Shown: piece after piece, positions 35,987-45,533 of the stretch | How positions within the stretch are numbered: position 1 is the stretch's first letter | Layout of the letters: each line of letters starts with the position of its first letter | Assembly: GCA_900466475.1 (NCBI GenBank) | Contig: UBMI01000006.1 | Coordinates: 1 to 64,000, forward strand | DNA from: Hyphomicrobiales bacterium | GTDB lineage: Bacteria > Pseudomonadota > Alphaproteobacteria > Rhizobiales > Rhizobiaceae | Reading direction: 5' to 3' | Length of the DNA: 64,000 bases | Translations under genes and position numbers: made by a program | The notes under the pieces: model-generated | What the model was told of the DNA's origin: nothing | The model's database searches: none | Seen by the model: the letters and a program-made list of their open reading frames with translations, nothing else

Positions 35987-37698
35987 TTCCGATCCAGTTC
36001 CTCATGCTGGAGGAAGTCGAAATCGACGCCTTCATCGGCCTGCAACACGCGCGTATGGTAGAGTTTCGCATAACCGCGCACGGGCTCAGCAGCCGATATC
36101 TCTCCGAGTTCCGCCATCCGCCGGTCGAATTCGGCCTGGTCGATGGAAAGGTCAATGCGTCTCTCCTTGACGTCGAGCCGGATGCGGTCACCCGTTTTGA
36201 CGATCGCCAAGGGTCCGCCGGCGGCAGCCTCGGGGGCGATGTGGAGTACGATGGTCCCGAAGGCGGTACCGCTCATGCGGGCATCGGAGATCCGCACCAT
36301 GTCCTTGACGCCTTGCCGGGCGAGCTTGCGCGGGATCGGCAGGTATCCGGCTTCGGGCATGCCGGGCGCGCCCTTCGGACCGGCATTGCGCAGAACAAGA
36401 ATATCGTCGGCACTGACGTCAAGGTCGTCGCTGTCGATCCGCAGGGTCATGTCCTCGACGGAATCGAACACGACCGCTCGCCCCTCGTGCTGCAGCAGAT
36501 CCTTCGATGCGGCAGATTGTTTGATGACTGCGCCGCGAGGCGCGAGATTGCCATGGAGTACGGCAATGGTGCCGATCGGCTTCAGCGGCTTTTCGACGGT
36601 ACGAATGATTGTCTGCCCAGGCTCGTCGGGGGCGGCGTCGATCACCTCGCCAATGGTCTTTCCGTAGACCGTCTGCTGGCTGCCGTCGATCTCGTGACGA
36701 ACGGCTTTCAGCAGCGTCTGCACACCGCCGGCCTCGTGGAACTGTTCCATATAGTGCTGGCCGGAAGGCTGCAGATCGACGAGAAGTGGTATGACCTTGC
36801 CCAGCCTGTCGAGCTCGGCCATGTCGAGGCGAATGCCCAGCCGCCCGGTAATGGCGGCAAGGTGGACGACGGCATTGGTCGAGCCGCCCATCGCCTGCAG
36901 GGCGACAAGACCGTTGCGGATGGCCGCTGGGGTCAGGATATCGCGGACAGTCGGCGCGTCCGGGTTGGCTGCAAGCGCGGCGGCGACGCGGCCCGTCTCT
37001 TCGGCAAGCCGTACCCGCTCGGATTCGGCCGCGGGTGCCGACCCCGCCCGCGGCAGGCAGAGACCCATCACCTCGGTCAGGTTGGCCATGGTGCTCGCCG
37101 TTCCCATGACCGTGCAGGTGCCGATCGAGCTTGCGAGCTTGTTATTGACATCGGTAATCTCCGCCTCGTCGATTTCGCCTGCGCGGAAGCGGCCCCAGAA
37201 ACGGCGGCAATCGGTGCAGGCGCCGAGCCTTTCGCCCTTGTGATGGCCGACGGCCATCGGCCCTGTCGGCAGGAAGATTGCCGGGATCTCGCTGCTGGCG
37301 GCGGCCATGATCTGCGCCGGCAGGGTCTTGTCGCAGCCACCGATCAGGATCACTGAATCCATCGGCTGGGCGCGGATCATCTCCTCGGTTTCCATCGCCA
37401 TCAGATTGCGCAGATACATCGAGGTCGGCGAGGCGAAGCTCTCGTGGATGGAAATTGTCGGGAAGACCATCGGCATGGCGCCGGCCAGCATGACGCCGCG
37501 TTTGGCCGCTTCGATGAGCTGCGGGACATTGCCGTGGCAGGGGTTGAAATCGCTGTAAGTATTGGCAATCCCCACGATCGGGCGATCGAGGGCATCGTCC
37601 GAATAGCCCATTGCCTTGATAAAGGCCTTTCGGAGGAAAAGGGAAAAACCCTGATCGCCGTAACTCGTCAGCTTGCGACGAAGACCGCTCGACATTGT
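35983..37698 (-). CDS. IlvD/Edd-family sugar-acid dehydratase
   Basis: 571 residues from the ATG at 37698, with GGAGG before it. Fe-S cluster cysteines and Mg residues appear in LIGGCDKTLPAQIMAA, GACTDCRRFWGRF and GTCTVMGTASTMA; QAMGGSTNAVVHLAAITGR and the C-terminal SDARMSGTAFG are the family signatures. The segment RFWGRFRAGEID resembles sugar-acid (aldonate) dehydratases rather than the valine/isoleucine enzyme. The neighbouring lactonase, dehydrogenases and DapA-family lyase support a role in dehydrating an aldonic acid to a 2-keto-3-deoxy acid. Confidence 0.87.
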   Translation of the reverse strand, partial: TMSSGLRRKLTSYGDQGFSLFLRKAFIKAMGYSDDALDRPIVGIANTYSDFNPCHGNVPQLIEAAKRGVMLAGAMPMVFPTISIHESFASPTSMYLRNLMAMETEEMIRAQPMDSVILIGGCDKTLPAQIMAAASSEIPAIFLPTGPMAVGHHKGERLGACTDCRRFWGRFRAGEIDEAEITDVNNKLASSIGTCTVMGTASTMANLTEVMGLCLPRAGSAPAAESERVRLAEETGRVAAALAANPDAPTVRDILTPAAIRNGLVALQAMGGSTNAVVHLAAITGRLGIRLDMAELDRLGKVIPLLVDLQPSGQHYMEQFHEAGGVQTLLKAVRHEIDGSQQTVYGKTIGEVIDAAPDEPGQTIIRTVEKPLKPIGTIAVLHGNLAPRGAVIKQSAASKDLLQHEGRAVVFDSVEDMTLRIDSDDLDVSADDILVLRNAGPKGAPGMPEAGYLPIPRKLARQGVKDMVRISDARMSGTAFGTIVLHIAPEAAAGGPLAIVKTGDRIRLDVKERRIDLSIDQAEFDRRMAELGEISAAEPVRGYAKLYHTRVLQADEGVDFDFLQHEELDRK

Positions 37699-37726
37699 TC
37701 CTCCCTCGTCCCTTAAATCGATCTCA

Positions 37727-37754
37727 AGCCTAGTGGGATATGCAGGATTGTCAA
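37727..37754 (-). promoter_or_regulatory. Candidate promoter of the dehydratase operon
   Basis: On the minus strand TTGACA (37754-37749) is followed after 16 bases by TAGGCT (37732-37727). The -35 box is perfect and the -10 box weak. It lies in the 217-base AT-rich divergent region between the dehydratase and Gfo/Idh genes; an adjacent TATGGTGACACACAT stretch (37765-37780) could be a regulator site. Confidence 0.4.
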
Positions 37755-37915
37755 TAAATAAGATATGGTGACACACATGCGGATTAGCTTGGTCGGCGAT
37801 TTTTATAAAGAAAACTCAATATAATTCACGATATTTTCCGGCTTTTATCTGCATTACGCATTGGCTTTCCGGCCGGCGACGCTTAGATTATCGATAAAAC
37901 AGGATTTGGTGATTT

Positions 37916-38941
37916 ATGAAAGAGATCAGGCGAAGGCGCGTAGGGATTATTGGAGCCGGCTGGGTGAGTGAATATCATCTGCCGGCATGGGCAAAACAGT
38001 CGGCACGCGCCGAGATCGTCGCGATCGCCGATCCCTCCACCGAGGCGCGCGAGGCCAAAAGCCAGCACTTTGGCATTCCACGCGCTTACGCGACTGCGGA
38101 GACGATGCTGGCGAATGAAGCGCTCGATGCGGTCGATATCTGCGCGCCGCGCGAAGCCCATGTTGCGCTTGTGCGGCTTGCCGCGGCAAGGGGCCTCGAT
38201 ATCATCTGCCAGAAGCCGCTCGCGCCTGACTACGATCAGGCCGCTGCTCTCGTTGCCGGTCTGCCGCCGTCGATCCGGTTGATGGTGCATGAGAACTGGC
38301 GGTTTCGCGCTTACTATCGCCGGCTGAAGACATGGCTGGAAGAGGGCATCGCGGGCGCCGTCAGGCAGGTCCAATTCGAATTCCTGTCGAGTGGGATGAT
38401 TGCAGACGGTGAGGGCAGAAGGCCGGCGCTCGTCCGCCAGCCGTTTTTCCGCACACAGGAACGCCTTCTTGTCATGGAGGTGATGATCCATCACCTGGAT
38501 ACGCTGCGCTACCTGTTCGGCGAGATGGAGGTTGTTGCCGCACATCTCGAGCGCAGCAATGACGACATTGTCGCCGAAGATGTTGCGTCCGTCGTCCTGC
38601 GCCGTCTGGACGACGGGGTGATGGTCACTGTAAACGCCAATCTCGCGGTGCATGGCGCTCCGCCGGCGCCGCGTGACCATCTGCGGGTTTTTGGTACACA
38701 GGCGACGCTGGAACTGGACGGCATCAGTCTTTCGGCGAAGGGGCAAATCCAGCGCCTGGAGGAATTTGATGCGGATGCGGTCTATCAGGGCGCCTATGAT
38801 GCAACGATCGCGCATTTCCTCGACGGGCTGGAGGGGCGTGCGGCGATGGAGACTGTTCCCGACGATAACATGAAGACGCTGGCGCTGGTTGAAGATATCT
38901 ATCGGCTGAGCCGGTTCGACGCTCGAGGCAAACCGCGATAA
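37916..38941 (+). CDS. Gfo/Idh/MocA-family dehydrogenase
   Basis: 341 residues. N-terminal Rossmann fold RRVGIIGAGWVSEYHLPAW, then VDICAPREAHVALV, the catalytic-region lysine in IICQKPLAPDYDQA (EKP-like) and VHENWRFRAYYRRL. A His pair VMIHHLDTLRYL matches the C-terminal substrate site. Such enzymes oxidise sugars or inositols with NAD(P). It diverges from the dehydratase operon and precedes a GntR regulator by 26 bases. Confidence 0.88.
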   Translation: MKEIRRRRVGIIGAGWVSEYHLPAWAKQSARAEIVAIADPSTEAREAKSQHFGIPRAYATAETMLANEALDAVDICAPREAHVALVRLAAARGLDIICQKPLAPDYDQAAALVAGLPPSIRLMVHENWRFRAYYRRLKTWLEEGIAGAVRQVQFEFLSSGMIADGEGRRPALVRQPFFRTQERLLVMEVMIHHLDTLRYLFGEMEVVAAHLERSNDDIVAEDVASVVLRRLDDGVMVTVNANLAVHGAPPAPRDHLRVFGTQATLELDGISLSAKGQIQRLEEFDADAVYQGAYDATIAHFLDGLEGRAAMETVPDDNMKTLALVEDIYRLSRFDARGKPR

Positions 38942-38967
38942 TATGGCCAGCCGCCGGAGGATTATGG

Positions 38968-39639
38968 ATGCAGATGCTTGACGATATCAGTGAAGGCGAG
39001 ATCGAACACGACGACCTGAGCATCGCGCGCGCCCTTGAGGAAGACATCATCTTCGGACGGCTGGCGCCAGGCACGCGGCTGACTGAAGACACGCTGCTGG
39101 CGCGCTTCCATGTCACCCGCCATTTCGCCCGCCAGGCGATTGTCCAATTGGAGGCGATGGGCATTGTCGTGCGCGAGCGCAACAAGGGTGCCACTGTCCG
39201 TTCGCTGACCCCTCGACAGGTGCAGGAGATCTATGACGTGCGCGAGCTGCTGCAGCGGCAGGCCGCGCTCTGGATTCCATTGCCGGCACCCGACGAGCTG
39301 ATCGCTGAACTGACGGTTCTGCATGAAGAGCACGGCCGGCATGTGGAATCCGGCTATCTGCGCGGCGTGCACGAGACGAACGACCGGTTCCACCTGACGC
39401 TCTTCGGGGCCTGTGGCAATTCCCATCTCGTCCAGTCGATCGAACTCTATATGCGCCTCAGCCTGCCGGTGCGCGCCAATTCCATGTCCAGCAAGGAATC
39501 GCTGCAGATCTCACACGAACATCATCGGCTGATGATCGAGATGCTGAAAGGCAGGGACAACTGGGTCTTGGCGCAGCTCTGTGTCGATCACCTGCAGCCG
39601 AGCAAGAAGCGCTACCTCGCCTATGTGAGCGAAAACTGA
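38968..39639 (+). CDS. GntR-family (FCD/FadR type) regulator
   Basis: 223 residues. The winged helix reads IARALEEDIIFGRLAPGTRL, then FHVTRHFARQAIVQLEAMGI and VRERNKGATVRSL. The FCD effector domain follows (VQEIYDVRELLQRQAALWI; HETNDRFHLTLFGACGNSHL), with Asp/His residues that usually hold a metal and an organic acid. It probably senses a pathway sugar acid and controls the divergent promoters at 37.7-37.9 kb. Converges on the PfkB gene. Confidence 0.88.
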   Translation: MQMLDDISEGEIEHDDLSIARALEEDIIFGRLAPGTRLTEDTLLARFHVTRHFARQAIVQLEAMGIVVRERNKGATVRSLTPRQVQEIYDVRELLQRQAALWIPLPAPDELIAELTVLHEEHGRHVESGYLRGVHETNDRFHLTLFGACGNSHLVQSIELYMRLSLPVRANSMSSKESLQISHEHHRLMIEMLKGRDNWVLAQLCVDHLQPSKKRYLAYVSEN

Positions 39640-39643
39640 GGTC

Positions 39644-40630
39644 CTAGATGGATTGGCCGGCAATCATATCGGCTGCCGCCGTTGGCGTGCGATCGCCTTC
39701 CCCCAGCAAAGCCGAAACCTCGGCACGCTGCGGTGCGCCGAGCCGCCCGCCAAAGGTGCTGCATTTCAACGCTGCGGCGGCAGAGGCCATCCGGATAGCC
39801 GCATTTGTCGTCAATCCCTCCGTGACCGCCAACGCATAGGCGCCATGGAAAATATCCCCGGCCGCCAGTGTGTCGACCGTCTTGACCCGAAATGCAGGCA
39901 CATGTGCGACGTCAGCTGTTTCCTCGTTCCACCAATAGCTGCCGCGCTCCCCGGCGGTGACCACGATCAAGGCCTGCGGATATTGCGTCTTGAGATGCGG
40001 TACCATGCGGGCCGGATCGTCGATCTGCGAAAGGCTACCGGCTGCCGGCTCTGAAAAGATGATGTGGTCGGCGTGTTTCGCCAGCATGTCGATGATGCGA
40101 GGCGCAGCGACATCGCCATCGAGGATTGCGGGCTTTCCGGCTGCCCTTGCTGCTTGCAGGACCTTCAGGGCAAGAGCGGGCCAGCGCACATCCACCATGA
40201 CGGCATTGAACGCCGCGAGATCGTCGGCCGTGACCTCCTTAACGTGTTCGTGCAGTCGCGGATCGTAGAAGGGAACGATCAGCCTTTCGCCATCGTCGTC
40301 GATGAGGATCGTCGAAACGGCCGAACGGGCGCCGGCAACCCGGGCGCTGCCGCTGACATCAATTCCCGCTTGTTCGAGCTCTGACAGGATCTGCTGGCCG
40401 GCCGGATCGTCGCCGACTGCGCCCCACAGGCTTGCAAGACCACCGAGGCGCACGATCGCATAGGCCGCACTGGAAGCCATGCCCTCGGCCACTTGCAGCA
40501 TTTCGTAGGGCAGAACCTTACCCGGCGTCTGCGGGATCGTGCGGACACGAAACAGTGTATCGAGCACGGCAGCGCCGACGCAGAGCACGTGGCGCGGCTT
40601 GCTGCCCGCATCGGAGAAGGTCGGGCTCAA
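39644..40630 (-). CDS. PfkB-family sugar kinase
   Basis: 328 residues, ribokinase fold. N-terminal VLCVGAAVLDTLFRVRTIPQ, a central GGLASLWGAVGDDPAGQQIL (first PfkB signature region) and C-terminal VKTVDTLAAGDIFHGAYALA, where the Asp of AAGD is the catalytic base; the usual GAGD is AAGD, a common variant. It overlaps the sugar ABC ATPase gene by four bases and is last in a seven-gene operon, so it probably phosphorylates the imported sugar or its 2-keto-3-deoxy acid. Confidence 0.88.
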   Translation of the reverse strand: MSPTFSDAGSKPRHVLCVGAAVLDTLFRVRTIPQTPGKVLPYEMLQVAEGMASSAAYAIVRLGGLASLWGAVGDDPAGQQILSELEQAGIDVSGSARVAGARSAVSTILIDDDGERLIVPFYDPRLHEHVKEVTADDLAAFNAVMVDVRWPALALKVLQAARAAGKPAILDGDVAAPRIIDMLAKHADHIIFSEPAAGSLSQIDDPARMVPHLKTQYPQALIVVTAGERGSYWWNEETADVAHVPAFRVKTVDTLAAGDIFHGAYALAVTEGLTTNAAIRMASAAAALKCSTFGGRLGAPQRAEVSALLGEGDRTPTAAADMIAGQSI

Positions 40631-41682
40631 ATGCGTCGGCCAGTTGACTTGTCGAAGAGATGAACACTTGCCGGATCGATCGCGATCGAAACTGTATCGC
40701 CGTACGCGATTGCCAGCCGTTCACGGAAGAGGCAGGAAATCTGTTCGCCATTGCAATCCAGCTTGGCGAAGATTTCCGATCCCGTTCCCTCGACGATTTC
40801 GGCACGGCCGCCAATGCCGCCTTGGCTGGCGCGAATATGTTCGGGACGGATACCGTAGACAAGCTGACCAGCGGGTGGTGCGCTCTTGATGTTTTCCGGC
40901 AGTGGCAAGATGAGGCCCATTTCGGTGCGGAAGACACCTTCTTCAATCCTGCCGTCGATGAAATTCATCGAGGGCGAGCCGATAAAGCCGGCGACGAAGA
41001 GATTGGCGGGGCGGTCATAGAGTTCCAGGGCAGCGCCGACCTGCTCGATGACGCCATCATGCAGAACAACGATCTTGTCAGCCATCGTCATCGCCTCGAT
41101 CTGGTCGTGGGTGACATAGATCGTCGTCGTCTTGATACGCTGATGCAGCGATTTGATTTCGGCGCGCATCTGCACGCGCAGCTTCGCATCGAGATTGGAA
41201 AGCGGCTCGTCGAACAGGAAGACTTGCGGATCGCGCACCAATGCGCGGCCCATAGCGACACGCTGACGCTGGCCCCCTGAGAGCTGTTTGGGATAACGGT
41301 CGAGCAGCTTTTCAAGGCCAAGGATGTTAGCCGCCTTAGTGACCCGTTCGGAAATCTCCGACGTATCGGCCTTTTTCAGCTTCAGGGCAAAGCCCATATT
41401 GTCGGCGACGCTCATATGCGGATAGAGCGCATAGTTCTGGAAGACCATTGCGATATCGCGGTCGCGGGCCCTCAGGTTGCTGACGTCACGAGCACCGATG
41501 CGGATTTCGCCGTCGCTCATTTCCTCCAGGCCGGCAATCATGCGCAGCAGGGTGGATTTGCCGCAGCCGGACGGACCGACGAGCACAACGAATTCTCCGT
41601 CGGCGATATCAACGCTGATGTCCCTGATGACATTGACGGCGCCAAAGCGTTTCTGGACGTTTCGAATATTCACATTTGCCAT
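40627..41682 (-). CDS. Sugar ABC importer ATP-binding protein (MalK/UgpC type)
   Basis: 351 residues from the ATG at 41682 with AAAGGA upstream. Walker A GPSGCGKST, signature LSGGQRQR, Walker B VFLFDEPLSNLDAKLR, switch YVTHDQIEAMT, then the MalK-type C-terminal OB domains (VAGFIGSPSMNFIDG; YGIRPEHIRAS). It energises the two permeases just upstream. Confidence 0.93.
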   Translation of the reverse strand: MANVNIRNVQKRFGAVNVIRDISVDIADGEFVVLVGPSGCGKSTLLRMIAGLEEMSDGEIRIGARDVSNLRARDRDIAMVFQNYALYPHMSVADNMGFALKLKKADTSEISERVTKAANILGLEKLLDRYPKQLSGGQRQRVAMGRALVRDPQVFLFDEPLSNLDAKLRVQMRAEIKSLHQRIKTTTIYVTHDQIEAMTMADKIVVLHDGVIEQVGAALELYDRPANLFVAGFIGSPSMNFIDGRIEEGVFRTEMGLILPLPENIKSAPPAGQLVYGIRPEHIRASQGGIGGRAEIVEGTGSEIFAKLDCNGEQISCLFRERLAIAYGDTVSIAIDPASVHLFDKSTGRRI

Positions 41683-41707
41683 GTTGATGGTCCTTTGAAT
41701 GCCTGGG

Positions 41708-42529
41708 TCAGCCGCCCTTGACGGCACCAGCCGTCAGGCCCGCAACGATCTGCTTTTGCGCAAACATGGTGAGTACCAGCACGGGCAGGGTTACGATGAG
41801 TGCGGCTGCAGCAAGCGGCCCCCAACTGACCTGCTCGAACGAGAGCATGTTATAGACGGCCACAGGCAGGGTTCTGGTCTCGCGGCTGGCAAGCACGATG
41901 CCGAAGACGAAGTTGTTCCAGGAGAAGATGACCGAGAGGATGAAAGCCACGACGATGCCGGGTTTGGCGATCGGCAGCGCCACCAGACGGAAGACCTGCC
42001 AGGAGGTCGCACCGTCGATGCTGGCCGCCTCTTCAAGCTCCATCGGCGTCGTTTCGAAATAGCCGATCATGATCCAGACGACGATCGGCACCGTTACCAC
42101 CAGATGGATGATGATCTGCGGCCAGAGCGTGCCGAGAAGGTTCAGCCACTGGAACAGCAGGAACAGCGGAATGAGGAAGGACAGGCCTGGCGTCATGCGG
42201 GCGATCATGATGACCATGGCGGAACGCTCCGCCTTGAGCCGCGCGATGCCGTAGCCGGCGGGTACGCCGATCAGCAGTGCGAGCAAGGTTGCGCCGCCGG
42301 TTACAAGGATCGAATTCCAGAAATAGAGGAAGAAATTATTTTCCTCGAAGACCTTCATGTAATTCGACCAGGCGAAACGCTCGGGGATGAAGATCGGCGG
42401 ATAGGCGCCATTGTCGATTTCATATTTCAGCGACAGCGAGATCATCCAGAGAAAGAACAGGATGACAGGGGAGACCATGACGAGGGCGACAAACAGCAGC
42501 CCGATGCGATCGATCGTCTTGCGTTTCAT
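41708..42529 (-). CDS. Sugar ABC importer permease (MalG type)
   Basis: 273 residues with six membrane segments; CUT1 EAA loop MELEEAASIDGATSWQVFRL followed by VALPIAKPGIV. Its ATG shares a base with the previous stop. It pairs with the MalF-type protein. Confidence 0.91.
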   Translation of the reverse strand: MKRKTIDRIGLLFVALVMVSPVILFFLWMISLSLKYEIDNGAYPPIFIPERFAWSNYMKVFEENNFFLYFWNSILVTGGATLLALLIGVPAGYGIARLKAERSAMVIMIARMTPGLSFLIPLFLLFQWLNLLGTLWPQIIIHLVVTVPIVVWIMIGYFETTPMELEEAASIDGATSWQVFRLVALPIAKPGIVVAFILSVIFSWNNFVFGIVLASRETRTLPVAVYNMLSFEQVSWGPLAAAALIVTLPVLVLTMFAQKQIVAGLTAGAVKGG

Positions 42530-43467
42530 CAGCGTGTCTCCGTGTCGGACCAGTTGGCGCGCTGCCGGATCATCATCAGGACGAAGGAAAGCGCGACAAT
42601 CATGATGAAGAAGACGACCGCCATCGCCGACCCGTAGCCGATGTCATAGTAAGAGAAGGCCGTATTATAGAGATAGATGTTGATCGTCTCCGATGCGGTG
42701 CCTGGCCCGCCCTGTGTCATCGCATAGATGATATCGAAGCTCTTGACAGCATCGATGCTTCTGATCATCACGCCGATCATCAGGAAGGGTGCGATCATCG
42801 GCAGGGTCAGGTAGCGGAACTTCTGCCAGGCGTTGGCGCCGTCGATTTCGGCACTCTCATAGGGTTCGCGCGGAACGGCCGCCAGGCCCCCGAGAACGAT
42901 CAGCATGATCAGCGGTGTCCATTGCCAGGTCTCGACCAGCACGAGCGAGGGAATGACGCTGTTCTGATTGTAGATCCATTCCTGCGGCCCGATGCCCACG
43001 AGCGACAGCAGGTAATTGAGCACGCCGAGCTGCGGATGGAACATCATCGTCCAGACGAGCGCTATGGCGACCGGTGTCGCCATCATCGGCATGACGAAAA
43101 CGCCCCGCAGCAATCCGCGGAACGGAAACTGTGCGTCGAAAATCAAAGCGGCGAGCGTGCCCAGGATGAGCGGGGCGACGACGGCAAGCAGCGTGTAGAG
43201 CGCCGTGTGCCAAAGCGATTCCCAAAAGCGCATGTCCACCAGCAGCCGGGTGTAATTGTCCAGGCCGGCAAAAACCACCGGCTGGCCCAGGGTCCAGCTG
43301 TTCACGCTCATCCAGAGCGTAAACACCCAAGGAAACACGATGACCGCGGCGATGACGAGCAGCGCCGGGACAACGAAGGGCCAGTAGTTCGGAGCAAGCC
43401 GACCTGGCTTGCTCCTCCCGTTTGCGATGCTATTCGATCGCGTGGTGTCCATGCTCACGGATGCCAT
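42529..43467 (-). CDS. Sugar ABC importer permease (MalF type)
   Basis: 312 residues from the ATG at 43467, chosen because it overlaps the binding-protein stop (TAATG) and follows GCGAGGGATA. Six membrane segments; EAA loop EPYESAEIDGANAWQKFRYL then TLPMIAPFLMIG. CUT1 family. Confidence 0.91.
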   Translation of the reverse strand: MASVSMDTTRSNSIANGRSKPGRLAPNYWPFVVPALLVIAAVIVFPWVFTLWMSVNSWTLGQPVVFAGLDNYTRLLVDMRFWESLWHTALYTLLAVVAPLILGTLAALIFDAQFPFRGLLRGVFVMPMMATPVAIALVWTMMFHPQLGVLNYLLSLVGIGPQEWIYNQNSVIPSLVLVETWQWTPLIMLIVLGGLAAVPREPYESAEIDGANAWQKFRYLTLPMIAPFLMIGVMIRSIDAVKSFDIIYAMTQGGPGTASETINIYLYNTAFSYYDIGYGSAMAVVFFIMIVALSFVLMMIRQRANWSDTETR

Positions 43468-44798
43468 TATCCCTCGCTTCGGGCCAGTACCGGTTCGAAC
43501 TGCGCCGTGGCGCTCTTCAGTTCCGCTGCCGGATCGGCGCCGCCGATCATGTTGGTCAAGCCGACGCCATAGATGTCGCGGAACTCGGTGACCGGAATGA
43601 TGACCGGCAGCGCGAGCTGCGAGACCTTTGCCGAGCCCGCAACGGCATCGACCCAGGTGCTCGGCATGGTGACGCCCTCGCGAACCTTGGCGTCTTCGAG
43701 AATCGAATTGCGGAAGGGCACGCCGGCACCCGCCTGCAGAAGGCGCGCGCCCATGTCGTGGGAAATGACCCACTGGCAGAAGAGATAGGCCGCTTCCTTG
43801 TTCTTGCTGGCGGCGGTGACGCCGATGCCGTCACCGGTCGTGGCGGCCGCCTGTGCCTTTGGTCCCTTCGGCATGATGCCGTAGCCGACCTTTCCGACGA
43901 CGCGGGACTTTTCCGGATTCTCGATCGGCGGCGCGAAGCCGACGCCATCGAGCCACATGCCGACCTTGCCCTGCAGGAAGGCAGACTGTGCCTCCGCCCA
44001 GTTGAAGCCGGACACGCCAACAGGCGCAGACTTCGTCATCAGGCGCTGATACATCTTGGCCGCCTCGACGGCTTCGTCAGAGGTCGTGCGCAGCTTTCCA
44101 TCCGGGCCGAGCGGCGTCGAGCCATAGCCGAGAAGCAGGGTGGTCCAAACCGGAACGTTGGCATTCTTGAGGCCACGAGCCACGAAACCGTAGGTATTGG
44201 AGGACTTATCGGTCAGGGCTTCAGCGGCACTAGCCATCTCATCGAATGTCGACGGATAGGACAGGCCCTTCTTCTCGAACAGTTCCTTGTTCCAGTAGAC
44301 GATCCAGTAGTCCACCGAGAAGGGAAGCGAGCGCAGCACGCCTTGCGAGTCCTTGGCAAACTGCAGGCCGGCTTCTGCAAAGTCGCTTTCGACCAGAGAT
44401 GGGTCGGTCAGCGACGGATCCTTGATGAAGCCGCTGATGTCAGCAAGCCAGCCGCCCTTTTCGAACTGGCGCTTCTGGACGTGATAGCTGAGGTGCACGA
44501 CGTCGAAGCTGGGCTTGCCGGAGCTGAGTTCGATCGTCGTCTTCTGGCGCTGCTGCTGTTCCGGCGTTGCCTCGGCATTGACCTTGATGCCGGTCAGCGC
44601 TTCGAACTCGCTCAGATATTTGAGGATCGTTTCGCTACGCGGGCTCTTGACGAGATTGACCTCGAGGGTCGTCCCGGCAAAGCGCTTCCAGTCGACGGCC
44701 GCCGAAGCAGGCTTGATGCCGAGAAGCCCGGCAGCGCCGACGGCTGCTGAACCGGCCAGAAAGTTTCGACGCGTCGGACGAATGAATGATGATGACAT
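43467..44798 (-). CDS. Sugar ABC importer binding protein with Tat-like signal
   Basis: 443-residue family 1 solute-binding protein. The signal has a twin-arginine motif (TRRNFLAGSAAVGAAGLLG) and ends near PASA. Family features: FEALTGIKVNAEATPEQQQ, DVVHLSYHVQKRQFEKGG, PFSVDYWIVYWNKELFEKKG and FLQGKVGMWLDGVGF. ATG 44798 follows GAGGAGAG. It is third in the operon with the DapA-like lyase and GntR genes upstream. The sugar is unknown. Confidence 0.9.
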   Translation of the reverse strand: MSSSFIRPTRRNFLAGSAAVGAAGLLGIKPASAAVDWKRFAGTTLEVNLVKSPRSETILKYLSEFEALTGIKVNAEATPEQQQRQKTTIELSSGKPSFDVVHLSYHVQKRQFEKGGWLADISGFIKDPSLTDPSLVESDFAEAGLQFAKDSQGVLRSLPFSVDYWIVYWNKELFEKKGLSYPSTFDEMASAAEALTDKSSNTYGFVARGLKNANVPVWTTLLLGYGSTPLGPDGKLRTTSDEAVEAAKMYQRLMTKSAPVGVSGFNWAEAQSAFLQGKVGMWLDGVGFAPPIENPEKSRVVGKVGYGIMPKGPKAQAAATTGDGIGVTAASKNKEAAYLFCQWVISHDMGARLLQAGAGVPFRNSILEDAKVREGVTMPSTWVDAVAGSAKVSQLALPVIIPVTEFRDIYGVGLTNMIGGADPAAELKSATAQFEPVLARSEG

Positions 44799-44850
44799 GC
44801 TGCTCTCCTCCTCTTGTGTGGCCTGCGATCTCCTCACCGCAGGCGTCAGT

Positions 44851-45510
44851 CTAAATTCTCAGCGCGCGACTTCGCGCGTGATTGATATGTGCGGCAAGCG
44901 CATCGATGGCCCCTTGCGCATTCCTTTGCTCAATGGCCTCCAGTACGCGAAGATGCTCACCCATGACGGGGCCGACGCGCCCGTCGATGCGGAAGCGTTC
45001 CTGGCTGATCAGGCGCATCTTGATGGAGTTGACGCGGTAGGCGTTGGAAATGATCGTGTTGCCTAGCGCATCGATGAAGGCGTCATGCATGCCCCAGTCG
45101 ACAGCCTGGGCATGGATTTCCAGTTCATGGGAATGATTGCCGGCCTCGATTGCCGCGACGATCTCACGATGCTGATTCAGGAGCGCCGCGATCGCCGCGT
45201 CGCTTGCCGTCTCTGTGAAGATCCCGACGGCTTCCTTTTCGAGAAAAAGCCGGAGCTGGAAGGCTTCGCGAATGAGGTTCAGGTCGATATGGGCAATCTG
45301 AAGCCCGCGCTGCGGCACCGTCTTGATCAGGCCCTCGGCTTCTAGCCGCGGTATAAGTTCGCGAATAGCTCCGAGCGTCAGGCCGGTCAGTTCGACAAGC
45401 CTGCGCTGCGAGACGAATTGCCCGGGACGGACGTCACGCGCCAGCAGATGCCTGGTAAAGCTTTCATAAGCTTTCTCTCTCAGCGTCGGCTGCTCGTCCG
45501 CTCCATCCAT
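44851..45510 (-). CDS. GntR-family (FCD type) regulator of the sugar importer operon
   Basis: 219 residues from the ATG at 45510 with GAGGAG six bases upstream. HTH: VSQRRLVELTGLTLGAIREL, IPRLEAEGLIKTVPQRGLQI. FCD domain: IREAFQLRLFLEKEAVGIF and DWGMHDAFIDALGNTIISNA, with candidate metal-binding Asp/His. It lies inside the operon it probably controls, between the DapA-family gene and the binding-protein gene. Confidence 0.88.
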   Translation of the reverse strand: MDGADEQPTLREKAYESFTRHLLARDVRPGQFVSQRRLVELTGLTLGAIRELIPRLEAEGLIKTVPQRGLQIAHIDLNLIREAFQLRLFLEKEAVGIFTETASDAAIAALLNQHREIVAAIEAGNHSHELEIHAQAVDWGMHDAFIDALGNTIISNAYRVNSIKMRLISQERFRIDGRVGPVMGEHLRVLEAIEQRNAQGAIDALAAHINHARSRALRI

Positions 45511-45533
45511 CGGGCTCTCCTCGTACATGACCG

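Noticed and set aside
35983..37698. IlvD of branched-chain amino-acid synthesis
   Set aside because: The sequence form and lactonase/dehydrogenase neighbours fit a sugar-acid dehydratase better.
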